Shown here: positions 7,319 through 15,714 of the stretch, piece by piece
Position numbering within the stretch: position 1 is the stretch's first letter
Layout of the letters: every line of letters begins with the position of its first letter
Source: Chitinivorax sp. PXF-14
GTDB taxonomy: Bacteria > Pseudomonadota > Gammaproteobacteria > Burkholderiales > SCOH01
Length of the DNA: 64,000 bases
Reading direction: 5' to 3'
Assembly: GCF_040812015.1 (NCBI RefSeq)
Contig: NZ_JBFNXJ010000010.1
Coordinates: forward strand, 1-64,000
The notes under the pieces: generated by a model
Told to the model about the DNA's origin: nothing
What the model saw: the letters and a program-made list of their open reading frames with translations, nothing else
The model's database searches: none
Program-made: the position numbers and the translations under genes

Positions 7319-9274
7319 ATGTTTAGCAAGATACTGATCGCCAATAGGGGCGAGATAGCGTGCCGGGTGATCACCACCGCCAGGCGCATGGGCTACCGCA
7401 CCGTGGCGGTGTATTCCGAGGCCGACGCCGAGGCGCGCCATGTGCGCCTGGCCGACGAGGCCGTGCCTATTGGCCCCTCGCCCGTGGGCGAGTCCTACCT
7501 GAACATCGAGCGCGTGCTGGCGGCTTGCCGGCAGTCGGGCGCGGAGGCGGTGCATCCGGGCTACGGCTTTCTGTCCGAGAACGAAGACTTCGCCCAGGCC
7601 TGCCTTGACGCCGACCTGGTGTTCATCGGTCCGCGCCCCGAGGCGATTCGCCTGATGGGCAGCAAGCGGCTGGCCAAGCTCGCCATGCAGCAGGCCGGTG
7701 TGCCCTGCGTGCCCGGTTACGACGGCGAGGCGCAGGACGACGCGACGCTGCGCCGCGAGGCCGAGCGCATCAGCTATCCGCTGATGATCAAGGCCTCGGC
7801 CGGCGGCGGCGGGCGCGGCATGCGCCTGGTCGAGTCCGGCGACGGCTTCGAGCCAGCCTTGCGCACGGCGCGCAGCGAGGCGCTCAACGCCTTCGGCAGT
7901 GACGAGCTGATCCTCGAACGCGCCATCATGCGGCCGCGCCACGTCGAGATCCAGGTGTTCGGCGATAGCCTGGGTAATGTCGTGCATCTCGGCGAGCGCG
8001 ATTGCTCGATCCAGCGCCGCCACCAGAAGGTGGTCGAAGAGTCGCCGTGCCCGGCCATGACCCCCGCGCTGCGCGCCAGTATGGGCGCCGCCGCTGTGGC
8101 CGCCGCCAGGGCCTGCGACTACGTGGGGGCGGGTACGGTCGAGTTCCTGCTCGATGCGCAGGGCGCGTTCTATTTTCTCGAAATGAACACACGGCTGCAG
8201 GTCGAGCACCCGGTCACCGAGCTGGTGACCGGGCTCGATCTGGTCGAATGGCAGTTGCGCGTGGCGGCGGGTGAAGCGCTGCCGCTGGCCCAGTCCGACA
8301 TCCGCCTCGACGGCCACGCGATCGAGGTCAGGCTGTATGCCGAGGACCCGGCCCAGCAATTCCTGCCGCAGACCGGCCCGGTGCTGGCCTGGCGGCCCGG
8401 TGATGGCGTGCGTGTGGACCACGGCATGGTCGAGGGCGGTGCGGTCAGCCCCTATTACGACCCGATGGTGGCCAAGCTGATCGCCCATGGCCGCACGCGC
8501 GACGAGGCCGCACGCATGCTGGCGCGCGCCGTCGAGGATACGGTGCTGCTGGGCGTGAACCACAACCGCGATTTTCTCGCCGAGGTACTGCGCCATCCGG
8601 CCTTCCTGGCCGGCGACACGCACACCGGCTTCATCGCCGACCACATGACGGCGGCGGCGAGCCTGCTGCCCGCCGTCGCCACTGCCGAGCAGGTGGCGCT
8701 GGCCGCGGCGCTGCTCCACCATCTGGCGACGCCGGCGCACGCCTTTGCCGACTGGCAGCGCGAGCGTCTGGGGCCGCAGACACGCCGGCTGCGCATCGGC
8801 GAGCGCGAGCGCGTGGTGGCGGTGGCACGTGACGGCGAAACGCTGCATATCAGCGAGGCCGGCAGCCCGCCGCTGGCGGTCACGCTGTCGGCGGTCGGCG
8901 ATGGCCGCTGCCTCGCGCAATGCGGCGAGCGGCGCTGTGAGCTGGCCTATGCCTGGTTCGATGGCCGGCTCCAGCTCGATCTGGGCCATGGCAATCTGCC
9001 GGTCGAGGACGTCACCCACGCACCGCCTCAGCGGCAGGACGCCGCCGGCAGCGGCGTCGTCAATGCACCGATGGACGGTGCGGTGGTCGATGTGCGCGTC
9101 GTCATCGGCGAGCGTGTCAGCAAGGGCCAGACCTTGCTGGTGCTGGAGGCGATGAAGATCGAGCACCAGCTCAAGGCCGATTGCGACGGCGTGGTCGGCG
9201 AGCTGCTGGCGGGCCTCGGCGTGCAGGTCAAGCGGCGCCAGCGCCTGCTGACGATCGCGGCGGAAGCCGGCTGA
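7319..9274 (+). CDS. atuF: Acyl-CoA carboxylase biotin carboxylase/biotin carrier (alpha) subunit, AtuF-like
   Basis: This 651-residue protein has a biotin carboxylase N-terminal domain from FSKILIANRGEIACRV, an ATP-grasp domain (KASAGGGGRGMR; catalytic RDCSIQRRHQKVVEESP; FLEMNTRLQVEHPVTE) and the biotin carboxylase C-terminal domain. A linking BT region and a C-terminal biotinyl domain follow; the biotinylated lysine is K613 in LEAMKIEH (the common form is AMKM). It pairs with the carboxyltransferase at 3201-4811 to form an alpha6-beta6 type carboxylase. Length matches AtuF/LiuD. It is the last gene of the cluster; no atuB, atuG or atuH homologue is present in the window. Confidence 0.87.
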   Translation: MFSKILIANRGEIACRVITTARRMGYRTVAVYSEADAEARHVRLADEAVPIGPSPVGESYLNIERVLAACRQSGAEAVHPGYGFLSENEDFAQACLDADLVFIGPRPEAIRLMGSKRLAKLAMQQAGVPCVPGYDGEAQDDATLRREAERISYPLMIKASAGGGGRGMRLVESGDGFEPALRTARSEALNAFGSDELILERAIMRPRHVEIQVFGDSLGNVVHLGERDCSIQRRHQKVVEESPCPAMTPALRASMGAAAVAAARACDYVGAGTVEFLLDAQGAFYFLEMNTRLQVEHPVTELVTGLDLVEWQLRVAAGEALPLAQSDIRLDGHAIEVRLYAEDPAQQFLPQTGPVLAWRPGDGVRVDHGMVEGGAVSPYYDPMVAKLIAHGRTRDEAARMLARAVEDTVLLGVNHNRDFLAEVLRHPAFLAGDTHTGFIADHMTAAASLLPAVATAEQVALAAALLHHLATPAHAFADWQRERLGPQTRRLRIGERERVVAVARDGETLHISEAGSPPLAVTLSAVGDGRCLAQCGERRCELAYAWFDGRLQLDLGHGNLPVEDVTHAPPQRQDAAGSGVVNAPMDGAVVDVRVVIGERVSKGQTLLVLEAMKIEHQLKADCDGVVGELLAGLGVQVKRRQRLLTIAAEAG

Positions 9275-9282
9275 TCGCGCAC

Positions 9283-9312
9283 GAAAAAACGCCGGTGCAT
9301 GGGCACCGGCGT
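9283..9312 (-). terminator. Intrinsic terminator of the protease gene
   Basis: CGCCGGTGC (9290-9298) and GCACCGGCG (9303-9311) form a stem with a 4-nt loop, followed in the minus direction by a run of six T. It lies between convergent genes and can act only weakly in the plus direction because no T-run follows there. Confidence 0.75.
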
Positions 9313-9341
9313 GGCAGTGTGGGAGTCTTGGTGTCGTCTGC

Positions 9342-11156
9342 TTACCAGCTCAGCTTCAAGGTATATTTGCCATTGGCGGCGCCTGTGCCGCCGCTGTAGT
9401 ACACGACGCGCGCGTAGCGGGCGATGGTGGCGCTGCCGCTATTGGTGACGCTCGCGCCGTCGACCAGGCCGGTGCCCTTCGTGCTCTTGGCGATCTGGCT
9501 GCCGGCGCTGTTGTAGAGGTACAGGTCGTAGTCCGCGCTGCCGCTCGGCGTCAAGGTCGCGGTCAGCGTCTTGCCGGCCGGCAGGTCGACGCGGAAGTAA
9601 TCCGTGTCGCTGCTCGATCCCATCGTGCCGTTCATCGTCGTGCCGCTGCTGCTGACCAGGTTGGCGGTCGAGATCGTGTTGTTCGACTCCGTTTCGCTGT
9701 TGCCCGCGGGCGGCGTGGTGCTGCCCGCCGCATCGACCGCCGCGTTGGCATCGACGATGCCGCTACCGCACTGCGCGCATGTTGCCGGGAAGGCGCGGGC
9801 CGTGGCCTTGAGCTTGCTCTCGACATCGTCGGGCGTCAGGCTCGGGTTCTTCGACAGCATCAGCGCCACCACGCCGGCGACATGCGGCGTTGCCATCGAG
9901 GTGCCCTGGTAGAAGGCGTAGCTGTCCGCCCCCGGTGCCGTCTGGCCGGCATTCAAGGTCGACAGGATGCCGTTCGCGTCGGTCGCGCTGCTCATCGCCC
10001 CGCCCGGTGCCGCCACATCGACCACGCTGCCGTAATTCGAGTAGTAGGCGCGCCCGCCCTGGCGATTGGTCGCCGCCACGGCAATCACGCCCGAGCAGTT
10101 GGCCGGGTTGGAGTTGGCTGCGTCCTGGTTCTCGTTGCCGGCTGCCACCACCACCACCGTGCCGTGCGAGCGCGCGCTGTTGATCGCATTCTGCGTGGTG
10201 TTGTCGCAGGCCCCGCCGCCGCCGAGCGACATATTGATCACGCGCGCCTTGTTCGGGTTGGCCGGCACGCCGCTGACACTGCCGCCCGAGGCCCAGATGA
10301 TGGCATCGGCGATGTCCGAGGTGTAGCCGCCGCACTTGCCGAGCACGCGCAGCGGCAGCACCTTGGCGCCGAATGCAACGCCCGCCACGCCGCTGCCGTT
10401 GTTGCTCAGCGCCGCGATGGTGCCGGCCACGTGCGTGCCGTGCCAGCTCGACGGCTCGTCCTGCGCGGGCTCGCCGCTACCGCACTCGCCGGCCTTCACC
10501 GCGTCGCCGGGGTCCTTGGCGTCGGCATCGCGACCGTCGCCATCGTTCGATACCGCGGTGTCGGAGATGAAGTCATAGCCGCCAATGATGTTGGCCGCCA
10601 GATCGGCATGCGGGCGGTAGCCGGTGTCGATCACGGCGACGATCACGCCGGCTCCGGTCGACTTGTCCCAGGCCTGCGGCAGGCGCATGCCGCCGGTGGT
10701 TTCGTAGTACTCCCATTGCTCGTTGTAGCGCGTGTCGTTGGGCGTGAACAGCCGCTTCATCATGCGGTCCGGCTCGGCGTATTCGATCGTCGGGTCCTGC
10801 GCGGCGATCTGCGCGGCCAGGCTGGCTGCCTCGGCCACCGTCACCTTGCGGTCCAGCTGCATCACCTGCGCGCCGCCCGCCGTCTGGCGCAAGGCCTTGA
10901 TGGTGAAGCCGAGCCCGTGGCCGATGCGCTGCGCCGCGGCCATCCTGTCGACTGCAATACCGCCGGCAGCCATCGCGGCCACTGTCGGCTTGTACTTGAT
11001 GATGAGACGGTCGGTATGCGCAATGCCGTAATTTACCGCCGTTGTTGCCGCAAATGTCATGTTTCCGCCTGCTAGCGCAAAACCTGGGAATGCCAGCGCC
11101 AGTGCGATAATGCATTGCTTTATTTGTGTCTTATTCCTCGATCGTTGCTGCTTCAA
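9342..11156 (-). CDS. Secreted subtilisin-like serine protease (S8) with PPC domain
   Basis: This 604-residue preproenzyme has a signal peptide (1-29, CIIALALAFPGFALA), an I9-like propeptide (about 45-130), an S8 catalytic domain and a C-terminal pre-peptidase (PPC) domain (about 490-604) following a Ser/Thr/Asn-rich linker. The catalytic triad is complete: D177 (VIDTGYRPHAD), H239 (WHGTHVAGT) and S420 (GTSMATPHVAG), with oxyanion Asn341. It probably degrades extracellular protein for nutrition; the PPC domain is usually removed on maturation. The start is TTG, chosen because AAGGAGAG lies at the right distance and no ATG in frame precedes the signal peptide. Confidence 0.9.
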   Translation of the reverse strand: MKQQRSRNKTQIKQCIIALALAFPGFALAGGNMTFAATTAVNYGIAHTDRLIIKYKPTVAAMAAGGIAVDRMAAAQRIGHGLGFTIKALRQTAGGAQVMQLDRKVTVAEAASLAAQIAAQDPTIEYAEPDRMMKRLFTPNDTRYNEQWEYYETTGGMRLPQAWDKSTGAGVIVAVIDTGYRPHADLAANIIGGYDFISDTAVSNDGDGRDADAKDPGDAVKAGECGSGEPAQDEPSSWHGTHVAGTIAALSNNGSGVAGVAFGAKVLPLRVLGKCGGYTSDIADAIIWASGGSVSGVPANPNKARVINMSLGGGGACDNTTQNAINSARSHGTVVVVAAGNENQDAANSNPANCSGVIAVAATNRQGGRAYYSNYGSVVDVAAPGGAMSSATDANGILSTLNAGQTAPGADSYAFYQGTSMATPHVAGVVALMLSKNPSLTPDDVESKLKATARAFPATCAQCGSGIVDANAAVDAAGSTTPPAGNSETESNNTISTANLVSSSGTTMNGTMGSSSDTDYFRVDLPAGKTLTATLTPSGSADYDLYLYNSAGSQIAKSTKGTGLVDGASVTNSGSATIARYARVVYYSGGTGAANGKYTLKLSW

Positions 11157-11706
11157 GTGAACTCTCCTTGATGAGTTTTTCGTTTATAAATATCTGTCTG
11201 TACGAATAAACTGATTGTTGTCCACCATTGCATTAAATCTTTTCCAGATCACCTCATTTTGTGCAAACAGAGCTTGGTTTTAGTACAGGGTATTGGAAAG
11301 GTCAAACACAATATGACGCACTCATTACCGCTGCAGAACAGGCTCTGGCTTGCACGGGGAGACATCGGAAAAGACGCTGGACTGCGGGTATTTTGCAGCC
11401 AGGCCGGTGCGGGCACATCGGCGAGCCGCACGCAAGCGGGGGCGGGCGACCGGGCGCTGTCTACGCGAGGCTGGGAGATGCGAGAGGGAGAGAAAACGTC
11501 CGGCCGGGATGGGGAAATATGGCGGCAGCGGTGTCGGCGGTGAACGGCGGCGGCGACAGGCGTCGGGGGTTGGATGGGGTCATGCGCGGCACCTCGATGG
11601 CGGTTTGAAAGGCCGCCCACACTTGCTGCCGGGGGCTCAAAACCATAATAGCCACGTGGCGTAGGACATTACTGCGCGCGCCGCGGCAATCCTGCTGGGG
11701 TGTGGG
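11157..11706. other. Intergenic region without a supportable gene
   Basis: The right-hand part of the protease upstream region (to about 11300) is AT-rich for this genome and should hold the protease promoter, but I cannot fix its boxes with confidence. The remainder to 11706 has only low-complexity open frames and no clear hairpin or known element. Confidence 0.5.
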
Positions 11707-12501
11707 CTAAACCGGCTGTGCTAGCGTGCCTGCCGGGGCGGCATCGCACCGCGCAAACACGAAGAACTCGCGATTGCCGTCGCCGCCCTTGATCGGGCTG
11801 TCGAAATAATCGAGCACCGACAGCTCAAGCCGTTCGCACAGCGCCACGATCTTGTCGCGCACCGTGTCGAAGAGCCGTTCGTTCTTGACGATGCCGCCCT
11901 TGCCCAACCCCTCGCGCCCGACCTCGAACTGCGGCTTGACCAGGCTCAGCAGGTGGCCACCCGGGCGGATCAGGGCGGCGGCGGCCGGCAGCACGAGTTC
12001 GAGCGAGATGAAGGAGACATCGATCACTACCAGGTCCACGCCGGTGGCGCCCGTGTGCGCGGCGATGTCGTCGGCGTGCAGGTGGCGCGCGTTGACACCT
12101 TCGAGCAGCACCACGCGCGGATCGGCGGTGAGCTTCGGTGCGAGCTGGCTGTGGCCGACATCGACGCCGATGACCCTGGCCGCGCCGACCTGCAGCAGGC
12201 AATCGGTGAAGCCGCCGGTGGAAATGCCGAGATCGAGCACGATGAGGCCGCGCACATCGAGCCCGGCCTGCGCCAGCGCGCCGGCCATCTTGAGCCCGCC
12301 GCGCGAGACATAGCGGTCGGCCTCGTCCGGCACGATGTCGAATTCGATATCGGCAAACAGTTTCTGGCTCGCCTTGCCGACCGCCACGCGGCGCCCGGCG
12401 TCGAGCACGAACACGCGCCCGGCCTCGATCAGGTGCTGTGCGGCGGTGCGCGAGGCGGCAAGGCCGCGTTCGACGAGTAGCAGGTCGGCTCGAGTGGTCA
12501 T
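11707..12501 (-). CDS. tlyA: TlyA-family rRNA 2'-O-methyltransferase (S4 + FtsJ-like)
   Basis: This 264-residue protein begins with an S4 RNA-binding domain (about 1-60: RADLLLVERGLAASRTAAQHL) and continues with an FtsJ-type Rossmann methyltransferase. The SAM-binding motif is LDLGISTGGFTDCLLQ, preceded by SRGGLKMAGAL; other family motifs are VSFISLELVLP, LVKPQFEVGR and KGGDGNREFF. TlyA methylates ribose in 23S (and in some species 16S) rRNA, and the protein is often called a hemolysin in error. It is a single gene between its own downstream region and an upstream terminator, so it probably has its own promoter. Family is certain; exact target nucleotides are not. Confidence 0.88.
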   Translation of the reverse strand: MTTRADLLLVERGLAASRTAAQHLIEAGRVFVLDAGRRVAVGKASQKLFADIEFDIVPDEADRYVSRGGLKMAGALAQAGLDVRGLIVLDLGISTGGFTDCLLQVGAARVIGVDVGHSQLAPKLTADPRVVLLEGVNARHLHADDIAAHTGATGVDLVVIDVSFISLELVLPAAAALIRPGGHLLSLVKPQFEVGREGLGKGGIVKNERLFDTVRDKIVALCERLELSVLDYFDSPIKGGDGNREFFVFARCDAAPAGTLAQPV

Positions 12502-12541
12502 GGCGGGTCGTGTGGCTGGATGGCCCGCCATTATAGCGGCG

Positions 12542-12564
12542 AAAAAACGGGCTCCGTAGAGCCC
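12542..12564 (-). terminator. Intrinsic terminator of the EF-hand gene
   Basis: GGGCTC (12549-12554) pairs with GAGCCC (12559-12564) around a 4-nt loop. In the minus direction the hairpin is followed by six T. It separates the EF-hand gene from tlyA. Confidence 0.7.
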
Positions 12565-12592
12565 GAAAACACTGCCTGACAATGGTCGACGA

Positions 12593-13366
12593 TCAGGCTG
12601 CGATACTGAGCGTGCTGCTGCTCGTCGTGCTCTGCGACGACTGGTCGAGTGCCGCCAGCAGGCGCCCGGCCAGACCACCACCACCGCCGTGGTGCGGCTG
12701 GCGGCCCTCGCTGCGCATCTGCTGGAACTGGCTTTGCAGCTGCTGCTCGACCTGTTTCATGCCGCTCTTGAACTCGTCGAGCGAGAGCGAGCCGTTGCCA
12801 TCGCTGTCCGAGCTGCTCATCAGGTTGCTGCTCGACAGCAGCTGGGCCAGACCCGCCGGCGCGGTGTCGCTGGCGGCCTTGAGTTCCGCCGCGCTGACTT
12901 GGCCGTCCTGATCGGTATCGAGCTTGTCGAACAGCTTCTGCTGGCGGCTGCTGGCCTGGGTCGAGCCCACGGCCTGGGTGTCGTCACCGTCACCGTCGCC
13001 ATCTCCCGGCGGCGGCCCCGACGGTGGGCCGCCCTGCGCGCCGCCGATGCGCATCTGCTGGAACTGGCTGTGCAGCTGCTGCTCCACCTGTTGCATCGCG
13101 GACTTGAACTCGTCCACGCTGAGGCTGCCGTCGCCGTTCGTATCCGATTGCGTGAACGCGCTGTCGCTGCCGCTGAACAAGCTTTGCATGCCCTGCGGCG
13201 CAGCCTTGGCCAGTACATCCAGCTCGCTGCTGCTGAGCTGGCCGTCGCCGTTGCTGTCCAGCTTGCTGAACAGCTTCTCCTGCATCTCGCTGCGCCGGCT
13301 GCTCGCAGTGCTCTGCGCACTGCTGTAGCTGCCGGTGTAGCTCGAACTGCCTATCGAACTCACCAT
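12593..13366 (-). CDS. EF-hand calcium-binding protein with two duplicated modules
   Basis: This 257-residue protein carries four canonical EF-hand loops: DSNGDGQLSSSE (37-48), DTNGDGSLSVDE (75-86), DTDQDGQVSAAE (140-151) and DSDGNGSLSLDE (177-188). Each pair is followed by a near-identical helix (VEQQLHSQFQQMR, VEQQLQSQFQQMR), so the protein is an internal duplication of a two-EF-hand module joined by a Pro/Gly/Asp linker containing GDGDGDGDD. The N-terminus is Ser/Tyr-rich with no Sec signal and the C-terminus is Gly and Ser-rich. Function is unknown; calcium buffering or signalling, or export by another route, is possible. A good SD (GGAGG) sits 7 bp before ATG at 13366. Confidence 0.85.
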   Translation of the reverse strand: MVSSIGSSSYTGSYSSAQSTASSRRSEMQEKLFSKLDSNGDGQLSSSELDVLAKAAPQGMQSLFSGSDSAFTQSDTNGDGSLSVDEFKSAMQQVEQQLHSQFQQMRIGGAQGGPPSGPPPGDGDGDGDDTQAVGSTQASSRQQKLFDKLDTDQDGQVSAAELKAASDTAPAGLAQLLSSSNLMSSSDSDGNGSLSLDEFKSGMKQVEQQLQSQFQQMRSEGRQPHHGGGGGLAGRLLAALDQSSQSTTSSSTLSIAA

Positions 13367-13675
13367 GTTGCATCCTCCATAACGGTCAGCGCGGGAATTG
13401 CAGCCGGCAGGCCGCATCGGGGCTGGACGGGACGCTCCCGCGCCGTCCCGCCCGTCGTCGATCACGTCTGGCGCCAGGCACGCCCAGCCCCCATACTGGA
13501 AGCGGGCGTGCAGGCGTCAGGCGCAATGTCGGACGCTGGCAGCCTAGGCCGGCCATGTGCATGGAAGATGTGAGGTGGCGCGGCCTTGGTTAGCGGATGT
13601 GTCCAAGTGCGCCGTCTGAAACATTTGCTTACATTTCGCCGGCCGGATCCGGCGGCGCTCCCGGTAAACTGCGGC
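13367..13675. other. Divergent promoter region, EF-hand gene / response regulator
   Basis: No gene is supported in this stretch of about 300 bp. The right end holds an exact 10-bp-spaced direct repeat described separately. The left end holds the SD of the EF-hand gene. No confident sigma-70 boxes were found. Confidence 0.4.
13621..13636 (+). promoter_or_regulatory. Direct repeat ACATTT-n4-ACATTT, candidate OmpR-type autoregulatory site
   Basis: ACATTT occurs at 13621 and again at 13631, one helical turn apart, 40-55 bp before the response regulator start. OmpR/PhoB-type regulators bind direct repeats with 10-11 bp spacing, so autoregulation is plausible. This is inferred from spacing only. 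Confidence 0.35.
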
Positions 13676-14395
13676 ATGGAAAATACCCCCGACATTCTGC
13701 TGATCGACGACGATCCCGAGCTGCGCAGCCTGCTGCAGCAATACCTGGGCAAGCAGGGTATGAACGTGCGCACCCTGCCTGACGCGGGCGAGCTCGACCG
13801 GCGCCTGCTGCGCCAGCGTCCCGACCTGCTGGTGCTCGATGTGATGATGCCGGGCGAGGATGGCCTTGCTGTGTGCCGCCGTCTGCGCGGCCAGGGCGAC
13901 GACCTGCCGATCATCATGCTGACCGCGCGCAGCGACGACATCGACCGCATCGTCGGCCTCGAACTCGGCGCCGACGACTACCTCGGCAAGCCCTTCAATC
14001 CACGCGAGCTGGTGGCCCGCATCCATGCCGTGCTACGGCGTCGCGTGCGGCTGCCGCCGGGCAGCCCCGACCCGTACGGCGAGGTGCTGCGCTTCGGGCC
14101 GTTCCGGCTCGACATGGGCGCACGCACGCTGTTTCACGACGACGAGCGCATCACGCTGACCAGTGGCGAATTCTCGCTGCTCGCCGCGCTGGCCAAGCAC
14201 CCGCGCCAGCCGATGTCGCGCGAGCGGCTGATCGACCTGGCGCGCGGCCGCAGCGCCGAGACCATCGAGCGCAGCATCGACGTACAGGTGTCGCGGCTGC
14301 GCAAGCTGATCGAGGATGACGCCTCCGCGCCGCGCTACATCCAGACGGTGTGGGGGGTCGGCTACGTCTTCATCCCCGATGGCGGTGGCGCATGA
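13676..14395 (+). CDS. OmpR-family DNA-binding response regulator
   Basis: This 239-residue regulator has a receiver domain (DDDPELR acidic pair; phosphoacceptor D55 in LVLDVMMPGEDG; conserved T in IIMLTAR; K in LGKPFNP) and a C-terminal winged helix (LTSGEFSLLAALAKHPRQ, RSIDVQVSRLRKLIE, YIQTVWGVGYVF). The sequence is close to the OmpR subgroup (GADDYLGKPFNPRELVARI). ATG at 13676 was chosen since the protein then begins directly with the receiver fold. It overlaps the kinase gene by 4 bp (ATGA), so the pair is co-translated. The adjacent Spy/CpxP-like gene suggests an envelope or metal stress role, which is inference. Confidence 0.88.
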   Translation: MENTPDILLIDDDPELRSLLQQYLGKQGMNVRTLPDAGELDRRLLRQRPDLLVLDVMMPGEDGLAVCRRLRGQGDDLPIIMLTARSDDIDRIVGLELGADDYLGKPFNPRELVARIHAVLRRRVRLPPGSPDPYGEVLRFGPFRLDMGARTLFHDDERITLTSGEFSLLAALAKHPRQPMSRERLIDLARGRSAETIERSIDVQVSRLRKLIEDDASAPRYIQTVWGVGYVFIPDGGGA

Positions 14396-15684
14396 GGCGC
14401 GGGTTCGACAGCCTGCTCGGGCGTCTGGCGCTGGTGATGGCGCTGGTCGTGGTGGCCAGCCACGCCTCCCTGTTCTATGTGCTGCGCAACAGCCATGACG
14501 AACAATTGCTCGATCAGGTGCGCGCGGCGCTGCACGACCCACAGCAGGCCCAGCGCGCCAGGCCCGGCGAGATACCGGACTGGGGCGCACGGCGCGAGCC
14601 GCCGCTGCTGCCCGCTGGCGAGCCCGAACGCCGCGCGGGTGGCGGGCCCGAGCACCACGAAGGGCCGCCGCACCAGGACATCGCCCTGCACCTGTCGCAG
14701 GAGCTGGGCCAGCCGGTGGCGCTGCACTGGCGCCGCGAGCCGCGCCCCACGCTGTGGGTGGGCATCGGCACGGGCGCGAGCCAGGTCTGGTATCACATCC
14801 CGATGAAGCCGGGCGAGCCGGGCTGGTTCGGCTCGCCATGGATGATGCTCGCGGTGGTGACGGCGCTGTCGCTGATGGGCTCGCTGTTCGTGCTGTGGCA
14901 ATTGTCGCGGCCGATCGCCAGCCTGGCCGATGCGCTGCGGCGCACCGGTGCCGGGCATGCTGTTGCGCCCCTGCCGGTGGCCGGGCCGCTGGAGCTGCGC
15001 GAGCTGACCACGAATTTCAACCAGATGGTGCAGGACCTGTCACGCCTCGAAACCGATCGCCAGACCCTGCTCGCCGGCGTCTCGCACGACCTGCGCACGC
15101 CCCTGACGCGGCTCAGGGTGCGCGCCGAGCTGCTCGATGACAGCGCGCGCGCCGGTATCGGCCGCGACATCGACGACATCGAGCGCATCGTCGAGCAGTT
15201 CCTGCTGTTCGCCAGATTGCAGGCCGACAGCGAGCCGGCAAGCCAGGTCGAACTGGGCGGCTGGCTCACTGGCTGGCTGGGGCGCGATGAATACACCGAT
15301 ATTGGCTACCGGCCTGCCTTGCAGCCGGTGTCGTGTGCGATCCATCCGATCGCGCTGGCCCGTGCGCTGGCCAATCTGGTCGAGAATGCGCGGCAATACG
15401 GCGCCATGCCGATCGAGCTGAGTCTGGCGCTCGACGGCACAACCGCCCGCATCAGCGTGCGCGACCACGGCCCGGGCATCCCGCCCGAGCGGCTCGAACA
15501 GGCCCGCCAGGCGTTCGTCCGACTCGATGCGGCGCGTGGCGGGCGTGGACATTGCGGACTCGGGCTGGCCATCGTCGATCAGGTGGCGCGGCTGCACGGC
15601 GGCGAACTGCTGCTGACCAATGCCATGGACGGCGGCCTGCTGGCGACGCTGAGCTTGCCGTTGGGCCGAGCGCCAGGCAAATAG
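14392..15684 (+). CDS. EnvZ-like sensor histidine kinase with His/Pro-rich periplasmic loop
   Basis: This 430-residue membrane kinase has a first TM helix at about 10-30, a periplasmic segment of roughly 120 residues and a second TM at about 150-172 (MLAVVTALSLMGSLFVLWQL). HAMP follows, then the phosphoacceptor H232 in GVSHDLRTPLTRLR, N box (LARALANLVENARQYG) and G boxes (DHGPGIP, GHCGLGLAIV). The periplasmic part is unusual: a Pro/Arg-rich tract followed by GGGPEHHEGPPHQD, which could bind a transition metal. It overlaps its response regulator gene by 4 bp. Ligand is unknown. Confidence 0.87.
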   Translation: MRRGFDSLLGRLALVMALVVVASHASLFYVLRNSHDEQLLDQVRAALHDPQQAQRARPGEIPDWGARREPPLLPAGEPERRAGGGPEHHEGPPHQDIALHLSQELGQPVALHWRREPRPTLWVGIGTGASQVWYHIPMKPGEPGWFGSPWMMLAVVTALSLMGSLFVLWQLSRPIASLADALRRTGAGHAVAPLPVAGPLELRELTTNFNQMVQDLSRLETDRQTLLAGVSHDLRTPLTRLRVRAELLDDSARAGIGRDIDDIERIVEQFLLFARLQADSEPASQVELGGWLTGWLGRDEYTDIGYRPALQPVSCAIHPIALARALANLVENARQYGAMPIELSLALDGTTARISVRDHGPGIPPERLEQARQAFVRLDAARGGRGHCGLGLAIVDQVARLHGGELLLTNAMDGGLLATLSLPLGRAPGK

Positions 15685-15710
15685 AGCAAACCGGCAATTG
15701 CCGGTTTGCT
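15685..15710. terminator. Bidirectional hairpin between kinase and Spy-like genes
   Basis: A perfect 11-bp inverted repeat (AGCAAACCGGC/GCCGGTTTGCT) with an AATT loop sits between two convergent genes. It lacks a long T-tract, though the stem ends carry TTTGCT in both directions. Its position supports a shared terminator. Confidence 0.6.
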
Positions 15711-15714
15711 GTGC

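Noticed and set aside
7271-9166. Long minus-strand open frame opposite the biotin carboxylase gene
   Set aside because: Same reason; the plus strand holds all family motifs of the carboxylase.
11261-11608. 115-codon plus-strand frame between the protease and tlyA
   Set aside because: No SD, no family, Gly/Arg-rich second half and no hydrophobic core.
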